Source of the DNA: Methanosarcina sp.
GTDB taxonomy: Archaea; Halobacteriota; Methanosarcinia; Methanosarcinales; Methanosarcinaceae
Direction: 5' to 3'
Length of the DNA stretch: 35,025 nucleotides
Assembly: GCA_003164755.1 (NCBI GenBank)
Contig: PLUB01000051.1
Span: 1 to 35,025, forward strand
How positions within the stretch are numbered: position 1 is the stretch's first letter; every line of letters starts with the position of its first letter. Positions 28,972 through 35,025 of this stretch are shown piece after piece. The notes under the pieces are model-generated. The model did not search any database and was not told where the DNA came from. It saw only the letters and a list, made by a program, of their open reading frames with translations. The position numbers were made by a program, and so were the translations under genes.

Positions 28972-29006
28972 TTTTTTGTCACCTGCTATTAATTTTTATT
29001 ATTGGT

Positions 29007-29018
29007 CAAGTATATAGC
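29007..29018 (-). promoter_or_regulatory. TATA box for L40e
   Basis: The minus strand reads GGGCTATATACTTG here, about 40 bases before ATG 28971. Confidence 0.5.
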
Positions 29019-29320
29019 CCGCTTAATGGATTTTAAGGCATATAACTTTTTTCATCAAAACAGTAGTTTTGAATCTCTTCAGTTCCGAAACAATTTTTAC
29101 AAATCAAAAGAATGTCAAAAAAATTATTTGAGGTGATGAAGTCGTTGATTATGGCAAAGAGATATGTCAATTTCTTATATAGGCGCAGCCAGTTTACTGT
29201 CTGTATCTTTCTTGCAGAGGTTGTGACACCGAAACTTCATTTAAATATAAATAAAAAATGGTTTTCAGATATTACTTCTTTACACAAAATACCCTTAACC
29301 CAAATCCTCCATAATTATTG
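29019..29320. other. Intergenic region between L40e and purB
   Basis: No gene. An open frame of 69 codons at 29112-29321 has an ATG but no ribosome site and runs into the MITE-like element, so I reject it. Confidence 0.5.
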
Positions 29321-29404
29321 AGGATTCCGATTGATATCTGGTTTTATGAATCAATTATATACTATTTATGAGCATATGACTAAATTTAGAGATTTATCGA
29401 AATC
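29321..29404. repeat. MITE-like element, copy 5
   Basis: The left end AGGATTCCGATTGAT and right end ATTTATCGAAATCC are inverted. The core CAATTATATACTATTTATGA and GACTAAATTTAGAG aligns with copies 1 and 2. It lies 33 bases past the purB stop. Confidence 0.6.
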
Positions 29405-29436
29405 CACTATTATTTATCATATGCATAAACAGATAC

Positions 29437-30783
29437 TTAGCGGTTATAAGCCTCACGAAGTTTCACAACTAGCGCTTCAACCTGTTCAACAGCTGTACCT
29501 ATGTATCTTTCAGGATTTATTAAATTATCTATGTCCACGTCATTTAGATATCTTGAAATAGCAGGAGTTTCAAGGAGTACATTTTTAAAATGTTGTCCGG
29601 TTTCATGAGCTTTCATTGCTGCAGTTCTTACAAGTTCATGAGCTTCCTGCCTACCCAAGCCCCTTTTTGCAAGTTCTATCATTATAGCTTCCCCCATATT
29701 CAGACCCTTGAGCAATTCCAGATTCTTCAAGATATTTTCAGGATAGAATTTAAGATTTGAAAGCACATTGATCCCAAGCTTAAGGATATGGTCAGTCAAT
29801 ATACAAGCTTCAGGGAAAATCACTCGTTCGCTGGAAGAGTTTGTTAAGTCTCTTTCGTCCCATAGGGTGTTATTAAGAAGTTCAGGCTCGACCATAGCTC
29901 TTACTATCTTTGCAAGTCCACATATCTGCTCTGACTTTATAGGGTTGCGTTTATGAGGCATTGTGGATGAGCCTACTTGTTTTTCTTCGAAGTTCTCCTC
30001 AAGTTCGGCGATCTCGCTGCGCTGGAGAGTTCTGATTTCGATACCAATTTTATCCAGAGTTGTGACCACATTTGCCATCCACATTACAAATTCTGCATGT
30101 CTGTCCCTCTGGATTATTTGGTTGGATACATCCACAGATCCGATTCCAAGGTGTTGCATAGTGAGTTTTTGAACAAGAATTCCAGATTTGCCAAATGCAG
30201 CTTGGGTCCCTACAGCTCCAGTCATTTTGCCTACAATCACTCTTGGAGCAAGTTGGTTCAGTCTATCCAGATGCCTTGAGATCTCCGACGCCCAGATCGC
30301 AAAACGGAGTCCATAGGTCGTAGGAATTCCGATCTGTCCATGAGTTCTCCCGCAGCAGACAGTATGTTTATGGGTTTCAGCCTGATCGACCAAATTTCTT
30401 AATAGGACTTTAAGCTTATCTTCGAAAATCTCTATTGCATCTCTTATCTGTAGAGCTGTTGCCGTATCTAGAATATCATTTGAAGTAGCGCCGAAATGTA
30501 CCCATTTACCGGCATTATCTCGGCAGTTCTCAGAAATAGCAACAACCACAGCCATCATATCGTGATGTATCTCGGCTTCAATTTCTTCAACTCTCTCAGC
30601 TTTTACGGAATTAATGCTTTCATATATGATTTCAGCCGCATCTGCAGGGATCAGCCCCATATCCGCTTGAGCCAGGGCGAGGGCTGCCTCGATATTCAAG
30701 AGCTTGGCAAGTCTGTTTTCTTGACTCCATACATGCTTCATTTCCACAGTACCATACCGATAATCTATAGGATGAATCGTCAT
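29437..30783 (-). CDS. purB: Adenylosuccinate lyase
   Basis: Acts twice in purine synthesis, splitting fumarate from SAICAR and from adenylosuccinate. The fumarase/aspartase superfamily signature GSSTMPHKRNPIKSEQ is near residue 272. Other landmarks are MTIHPIDYRYGT at the start, CCGRTHGQIGIPTTYGLRFA and VHFGATSNDILDTA. The start at 30783 is preferred (448 residues) because GGTGAT stands five bases before it; the ATG at 30795 would lie just upstream of that ribosome site. It stands alone. No decay. Confidence 0.96.
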   Translation of the reverse strand: MTIHPIDYRYGTVEMKHVWSQENRLAKLLNIEAALALAQADMGLIPADAAEIIYESINSVKAERVEEIEAEIHHDMMAVVVAISENCRDNAGKWVHFGATSNDILDTATALQIRDAIEIFEDKLKVLLRNLVDQAETHKHTVCCGRTHGQIGIPTTYGLRFAIWASEISRHLDRLNQLAPRVIVGKMTGAVGTQAAFGKSGILVQKLTMQHLGIGSVDVSNQIIQRDRHAEFVMWMANVVTTLDKIGIEIRTLQRSEIAELEENFEEKQVGSSTMPHKRNPIKSEQICGLAKIVRAMVEPELLNNTLWDERDLTNSSSERVIFPEACILTDHILKLGINVLSNLKFYPENILKNLELLKGLNMGEAIMIELAKRGLGRQEAHELVRTAAMKAHETGQHFKNVLLETPAISRYLNDVDIDNLINPERYIGTAVEQVEALVVKLREAYNR

Positions 30784-30893
30784 ATCAATCACCATTAATT
30801 GATTAAGAAATCAGGTAATCCAAGGTCACTTTGATCTTAAGCGATTTTAACATTAAATGATTTTTAGCCTTATGTAATTTCGGTCGTATCTTT

Positions 30894-30985
30894 AGAGGAT
30901 TATGATTTACCTCTAATCTTTTCTTCGCTTGAATACCGTCTAAATCTTTTCATTAATTTTTGTGTTTGACTTGATTTCTTATATA
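30894..30985. repeat. Diverged repeat, copy 1 (partner at 34872)
   Basis: GAGGATTATGATTTACCTCT and following bases match GGGGATTCTGATTTACCTCT at 34874. Shared blocks include CGCTTGAATACCGTCTAAATC versus CGCATGAATCCTGTTCAAATC and TTTGACTTGATTT versus TTTGACCTGATTT. On the minus strand the partner can be read KINEKDLNRIHAKKRGKSES, while this copy has stops. It may descend from a coding sequence such as a transposase start. Confidence 0.45.
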
Positions 30986-30988
30986 GGT

Positions 30989-31180
30989 GACCTGAAAGAC
31001 CTAGACGAGGCCAATGCAAACTTTTGAAAAATGGCGAAAAAGCATGCGTAATTATTTCTGATGAGTTTTGGAAAATCCAAGTATTTCTAATTTGCGCAAA
31101 GAGTTTCCTGAAATTATCTACACCATGTTTTCACTAGGTAAAAAACCACTGCACTTCTATATTGTGTATGTGATTAATAT
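30989..31180 (+). pseudogene. Possible decayed coding remnant, unrecognised
   Basis: Three frames carry protein-like pieces in order: DLKDLDEANANF, NGEKACVIISDEFWKIQ and SNLRKEFPEIIYTMFSLGKK. The pieces are separated by a stop or frame changes, as in the clearer pseudogenes here. I do not know the family, and an accidental reading is possible. Confidence 0.3.
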
Positions 31181-31491
31181 CTAATCGATACTTGAAAAAT
31201 TGTATAAATATTAAATCAGGATGGTTATTTGATGCTGAAGTCACGAGTAAACAGATGAGATGTTCATAATAATTTGCTAATAAAAGAACTGAATTCTCAT
31301 TCTATTTAATGGTAAGTATATATAATGTATGGGTAAAAAATCCTACAGTGAACCAATGAATTATTAAGCTAAGAAGAAAATTGGAGTGAATAAAATAAAG
31401 ATTGTAAGATTAAAATTATAAAAATGGTCTATGATATAGTGAGAATAAGTTGTAATACACGCAAAACTTCGTTAATTTGAGAATGTAAATC
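31181..31491. other. Intergenic region downstream of aIF1A
   Basis: AT-rich sequence with several TATA-like runs and no gene or repeat that I recognise. Confidence 0.4.
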
Positions 31492-31839
31492 TTAATTAAG
31501 GTATCCTTTTCTTTCAAGCCACTCAACCTGTGGTCTTGTATATTTCCATGTAATGTCGGCTTTTGAGTCCTGAATTTCCCAGGGGTTTGCTATGACAATA
31601 TCACCTTCACGAACCCACATTTTTTTATGCTTGGAACCTGGAATCCTACCCATTCGGACTACTCCATCCATACATTGTAATGTTACTCTTTTTGATCCAA
31701 GTAAACTTGCTACAGTTGCCAAGACCTCATTTTTGTCCTTACGAGGGGTTCGTACCCTTGTTACTTCAGTGGCATCTTCTGAGCTTACTGGATTGGATCC
31801 TGCTTTTCTTTTCCTAATAGTGCTTCTATAATTAGCCAA
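31492..31839 (-). CDS. eif1A: Translation initiation factor aIF1A
   Basis: Helps place initiator tRNA and the small ribosomal subunit on mRNA. It is 115 residues with an OB-fold core. A basic tail ([15 protein letters not shown]) precedes [20 protein letters not shown], then [33 protein letters not shown] and [19 protein letters not shown]. The start is a TTG at 31839 with GGATGA about seven bases upstream. The N-terminal tail is longer than in some relatives. It is transcribed alone, or with a doubtful short open stretch just upstream. Confidence 0.95.
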   Translation of the reverse strand: MANYRSTIRKRKAGSNPVSSEDATEVTRVRTPRKDKNEVLATVASLLGSKRVTLQCMDGVVRMGRIPGSKHKKMWVREGDIVIANPWEIQDSKADITWKYTRPQVEWLERKGYLN

Positions 31840-32234
31840 ATTAAGTCATCCTTTACTTTTTTTCTCACTAGATTTAAGAATTGACGGACTTTCTAATCTC
31901 TCATTCTCAACTGCAGCTGTTTTATTGTTATCATTATTATTGTTTCTACTTATACAATCAAATACTTTTGATATTATTTGAGTATTTTCAATTATTTTGT
32001 TTAGATTGATGGATCAAATGCAGGAACAAAAGACCAAAAGCAAAGATGAGAGGAAACAAAAAGTGTAAATAAATCAAATGTTAATCTAAACAAATTAATA
32101 GAGAATATTTCGATAAATCTATGAGTTTTACGAGTCATTTGTATACCGGTTATATCCATATACCTAAGTGTAATGCTTTCTCAAAATTCGATGAAATTCA
32201 CATTCATTAGAAATTCACATTCATGAAGTACTAA
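31840..32234. other. Region upstream of aIF1A
   Basis: A 55-codon open stretch on the minus strand (31846-32013) ends in the aIF1A ribosome site but has no ATG, GTG or TTG in frame. It reads KIIENTQIISKVFDCISR and later KTAAVENERLESPSILKSS. Further on, 32105-32195 looks like a diverged MITE-like copy. Confidence 0.4.
32105..32195. repeat. MITE-like element, weak copy 6
   Basis: ATATTTCGATAAATCTATGA and TTTTACGAGTCATTTGTATA match the left half of the family. The right end (TCAAAATTCGATGAAA) is only loosely similar. Confidence 0.35.
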
Positions 32235-32428
32235 TTAGAACTGCCTGTGGTTAGAAAGACAATTTATTCAGTAAACGGATCTCCCTTCTGTTGATTTATA
32301 AAGTAACTTCGGTCTCAACGCCACATTCAAGAACGGTCACTTTAGTCATTTCTCTAGAGCCGTTGCTGCTACCTCTAAAACCACCTCGAATGCCAGACCT
32401 ATACGAATTCCCTCTTTATTAAAACCAT
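32235..32428 (-). pseudogene. Decayed CxxC-x17-CxxC RGG protein
   Basis: Methanosarcina species carry small proteins with an RGG-rich stretch and a CxxC-x17-CxxC zinc ribbon, likely RNA-associated. Here an ATG at 32428 follows AGGTGA. After a frame change the sequence reads RGNSYRSGIRGGFRGSSNGS and REMTKVTVLECGVETEV, where the first cysteine of CxxC has become valine. Another frame change gives KSTEGRSVY, followed by TGA in place of the third cysteine, then INCLSNHRQF and a stop at 32235. The lesions (two frame shifts, one nonsense, one lost cysteine) leave no usable product. Confidence 0.75.
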
Positions 32429-33294
32429 TTTGTTTCACCTAAGATTTAGAGGGTAATCACAGAATAAAACTGAGACTGTATCAAATTATTATTTAAAAAC
32501 AAAAATGAGTTTTCAATAACAGTTATACGTCTCTTTATTTTAAACGATATCTAAATTGTATTTTTAAATATATAAAATTTTCTCTAAAAAACAATATTTT
32601 CGATTTGCAGTATTCAGGATGACTATTACCTATTCATTTCCAATTTTCCTCAATGATTCACAAGGAAAAAAACTTTGGCATAAACACCTGATTCCATTTT
32701 TTGTAATTGCCTTTAGAAATTAATGTTTTAAATTTTAAAGTTAAAATTGTGCATATTCTTCACTAAAATATTTTATAATTTTGTGAGGATTAATATTCTT
32801 GATTAAATTTCTTTAAGTACTTAAACAGGAATTTTATTGGATTATTGTATAATATCTCAATTCTAGACAGTATTGAGAATTTACTTTTAATTCAAAGTTT
32901 AATTTTTTTAGACTTTCTGTGATTATATTCTTCCGAGGTTTAATCTTCTTTCTCATGACTTGTTGAGGTTTACGACTTTGCAGCACAATAGGCACATTGC
33001 CCAATTCCTTAGCTACTATTCAAATAATGTCCCAAATAATCACTGATTCCATTTGAATATGCTGCAATTTCAAGAACTAACATAAAATAGCGACCTTGAA
33101 AAGTATGATTTGGAATGATTTTGTATTTTATGATCCTTTTTACGCAATATCCAATTTTATATATTCATCTTGTTTTTATTCATAAGATGTAATGCAAAAA
33201 ATATGTCTGCTTTGTTTATTTAACCCACTCTTTTATTTTTTGTCCATCTATTATTTCAGTTCATAGTAGTCTGCGACGTTTCTATACCAGCCTT
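32429..33294. other. Intergenic region upstream of the CxxC pseudogene
   Basis: No intact gene. A possible minus-strand remnant at about 32915-33165 reads PNHTFQGRYFMLVLEIAAYS and NGISDYLGHYLNSS, and in another frame KELGNVPIVLQSRKPQQVMR. I do not recognise it. Confidence 0.4.
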
Positions 33295-34272
33295 TTACGG
33301 ATAATTCACATCTACTCCAATAATCTCCTTCTTTCCGCCAAAAACATCCCTTGCAATCTCAGCACAGCCTATTGCAGCATGCCACCTCCCGAAACACAGG
33401 CATTCCTGCCCCAGGTGTTCACTTATCTTCTTTTGTACATATTCTACTTCTGCCACATAGCCTGCAAGAAAGATTTCACCGATTGTTCCATAATCCTTGA
33501 GAAAGAGTTGCATTGAAGCTATTTCCATAGCTGCAAACAGGGCGACAGTATCTAGAGCGAGCAGGGCAAAACTTTCTCCTTTTTTGGCTGCACTGAGTAA
33601 TTCTTCTCTATCTTCAAAAGGGGTCATCTTCAGAGCACCTGCCTTAATAAAAGCTTGGTTTGCCGTCAGGAGCCCGTTGTCTATGTCCCTGATAGCTTGC
33701 AGGTCAAGGGGGCCTTGATAAATTCCGGGAGCAAATATGCAGGCATCGATTGCACCAATTACTTTTCCTGCAGCAACGGCAACAGTAACAGTATTTGAGC
33801 TAATATCAGAAACTACGAAATTCTTATAGCCAAGACATCGAATATGATAGGCAATCCCAAGTTTTTCTGGGCTTGCAAGGTGGGAAAAAATTTTCATCCG
33901 AGAATCCACTTTACTTGCTGTATGGAGGCCAGGAATTGCTACCGCAGGAATGTTCGAGTAACGGATAGCATCAAAAACTTTTGTACCTCCCCCTATCTTT
34001 TTCCCAGCTCCTTCTATACTCTTGATTCCTCTTTCTTTTAAGTTCCTGATGTCAACAATTGTGGAAAAATCATCTCCCATTGAGTAGGTCAACGCTACTA
34101 GGTCAATAAATGTGCGCTGAATTTCGAATTTATCTTCGATATATGTTAGTATCTCATTTTCGGACATATCAGCTGCTCTAGCTCTTTCAAGCTCAAAGGT
34201 CAGAACTCTGCCTTCTTCTATCAGAGCAAAACGTATAGCTGTTGTTCCATGATCAATTCCTATAAATGTCAA
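33295..34272 (-). CDS. Methanogenesis marker protein 12
   Basis: A protein found in nearly all methanogens, of unknown biochemical role (UPF0285 family). The 325-residue product has an ASKHA (actin/acetate kinase-like) ATPase look: FIGIDHGTTAIRFALIEEGR as phosphate loop 1, VVSDISSNTVTVAVAAGKVI as phosphate loop 2, then IDACIFAPGIYQGPLDLQAI and EIFLAGYVAEVEYVQ. The C terminus has CLCFGRWHAAIGCAEIARD. The start is a TTG at 34272 with AGGAGAG about ten bases upstream. It follows the DUF2103-like gene by 23 bases and is probably in the same transcript. Confidence 0.93.
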   Translation of the reverse strand: MTFIGIDHGTTAIRFALIEEGRVLTFELERARAADMSENEILTYIEDKFEIQRTFIDLVALTYSMGDDFSTIVDIRNLKERGIKSIEGAGKKIGGGTKVFDAIRYSNIPAVAIPGLHTASKVDSRMKIFSHLASPEKLGIAYHIRCLGYKNFVVSDISSNTVTVAVAAGKVIGAIDACIFAPGIYQGPLDLQAIRDIDNGLLTANQAFIKAGALKMTPFEDREELLSAAKKGESFALLALDTVALFAAMEIASMQLFLKDYGTIGEIFLAGYVAEVEYVQKKISEHLGQECLCFGRWHAAIGCAEIARDVFGGKKEIIGVDVNYP

Positions 34273-34295
34273 TTAGCGATCTCTCCTTTAGCTTC

Positions 34296-34649
34296 TTAGA
34301 GGGAAGTCCTTAAGATCTCATTTAATTCTGTCATGATTCTGTCTCCCTCTTCAGCGGTTCCAACTGTTGTTACAATCCGTACTTTCTGGTAACTTCTGCC
34401 TTCAGAGATCAATAGTCTCAGATTACCTCTAGCATCCGAACGCAATACCTTTCCCGTAAGACTTCCTCCTGGGATACCTTTTACGGAAATTACTGACGGG
34501 ATTATCTTTTTTATCTCACGATGCTGGCCCACTATTTTCACGAGTTTTTTCCCAGCCCTTCCACCGATGATAGTTGTATGGACTCCACCAAGTTTATTTT
34601 TTGGAGATTTTTGTGCCTGTTCTCGCAAACCGGTTTTATTTTTAGTCAT
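34296..34649 (-). CDS. DUF2103-like conserved protein
   Basis: A 117-residue basic protein. Its N terminus is lysine-rich (TKNKTGLREQAQKSPKNK). The rest carries GGVHTTIIGGRAGKKLVKIV, KKIIPSVISVKGIPGGSLTG and NLRLLISEGRSYQKVRIVTT, the pattern of DUF2103 proteins (called predicted metal-binding). Function is unknown. The ATG at 34649 has no strong ribosome site, and a TATA-like box lies about 55 bases upstream, so it may be made from a short leader. It precedes methanogenesis marker 12 by 23 bases, which suggests a shared role. Confidence 0.7.
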   Translation of the reverse strand: MTKNKTGLREQAQKSPKNKLGGVHTTIIGGRAGKKLVKIVGQHREIKKIIPSVISVKGIPGGSLTGKVLRSDARGNLRLLISEGRSYQKVRIVTTVGTAEEGDRIMTELNEILRTSL

Positions 34650-34696
34650 TTGTAGCTAAACCAGGTATATTGTCAGGTTATTTTCCCAGTTATTAT

Positions 34697-34714
34697 CTCT
34701 TTTTATATTTATTC
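34697..34714 (-). promoter_or_regulatory. TATA-like box for the DUF2103-marker 12 operon
   Basis: The minus strand reads GAATAAATATAAAAAGAG about 50-60 bases before ATG 34649. Confidence 0.4.
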
Positions 34715-34871
34715 TGTATACCTATAAGTGATGCCAGATTTTCTGAAAAGGAGACATCTTAACATTTTCTGGCTTTTTGATTTATTGCAGTTGCAGAATG
34801 CTTTAAATAATGATGAATTTTTGCGATACAATAAAATATTAAAAAGTCACCAAAAAATGTTTTTCTGGCTA

Positions 34872-34954
34872 TAGGGGATTCTGATTTACCTCTTTTTTTC
34901 GCATGAATCCTGTTCAAATCTTTCTCATTAATCTTCGGTATTTGACCTGATTTT
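34872..34954. repeat. Diverged repeat, copy 2 (partner at 30894)
   Basis: Aligns with 30894-30985 over about 85 bases. On the minus strand it is open and reads KINEKDLNRIHAKKRGKSES. Confidence 0.45.
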
Positions 34955-34973
34955 TAAGCAATTCTCTTGTTTT

Positions 34974-35025
34974 TTAGATATCCTTTCTTCCCATAATATG
35001 TTCTTTTACTGCTCTTTTCATTGTT
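34974..35025 (-). CDS. Possible C-terminal end of a gene leaving the window
   Basis: The last 16 codons before the right edge read TMKRAVKEHIMGRKDI and stop at TAA (34974-34976). The composition is protein-like, but the piece is too short to identify, and another frame is open as well. Confidence 0.25.
   Translation of the reverse strand, partial: TMKRAVKEHIMGRKDI

Overview
The window looks like chromosome from a methanogenic archaeon of the genus Methanosarcina. The evidence is an archaeal threonyl-tRNA synthetase with its own editing domain, a GHMP-type shikimate kinase, geranylgeranylglyceryl phosphate synthase (archaeal lipids), methanogenesis marker protein 12, diphthamide enzymes, ribosomal protein L40e, aIF1A and archaeal-type riboflavin enzymes. 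The base composition is AT-rich, and TATA-like boxes and GGTGAT/GGAG ribosome sites precede several genes. Only about half of the window is intact coding sequence. The long gaps hold decayed genes, dead insertion sequences and short repeats, as in the gene-sparse Methanosarcina genomes.

Layout. 1-3100: edge of a possible IS element, a gap, then thrS with a palindrome at its probable transcription start. 3101-4400: coding remnant and a dead IS200-like copy. 4418-5997: aroK, chorismate mutase and purE in tight array. 7174-11027 (all minus strand): a diphthamide region with a Dph6-like ATP pyrophosphatase, a decayed PfkB sugar kinase, a UPF0212 protein, a DUF357 protein and diphthine synthase. 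11028-18780: mostly empty DNA with small repeats, interrupted by one secreted beta-helix protein related to disaggregatase. 18787-19014: a 75-residue winged-helix protein that appears to start at AUU. 19747-20299: a frameshifted HTH-CBS regulator. 20631-24475: a class V aminotransferase, ribC, ribH, a class I aminotransferase and convergent ribL, so flavin synthesis from lumazine to FAD. 24833-26724: the homocysteine synthesis pair (DUF39-CBS protein plus NIL-ferredoxin). 28072-28971: L40e and GGGP synthase. 29437-30783: purB. 31492-31839: aIF1A. 32235-32428: a decayed CxxC-x17-CxxC RGG protein. 33295-34649: methanogenesis marker 12 with a DUF2103-like protein. A partial frame may run off the right edge.

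Main observations beyond the gene list: (1) a short gene that seems to use an AUU start codon, with an operator-like cluster upstream; (2) a family of about 82-90 bp MITE-like elements with 14 bp terminal inverted repeats, five good copies and one weak one; (3) four relics of one IS200/IS605-type transposase gene; (4) three readable pseudogenes (PfkB kinase, HTH-CBS regulator, CxxC protein) whose lesions can be placed to the base; (5) two diphthamide genes grouped with two uncharacterised archaeal families. I found no CRISPR array, tRNA, rRNA or clearly new defence system. All family assignments come from reading motifs by eye; no database search was run.
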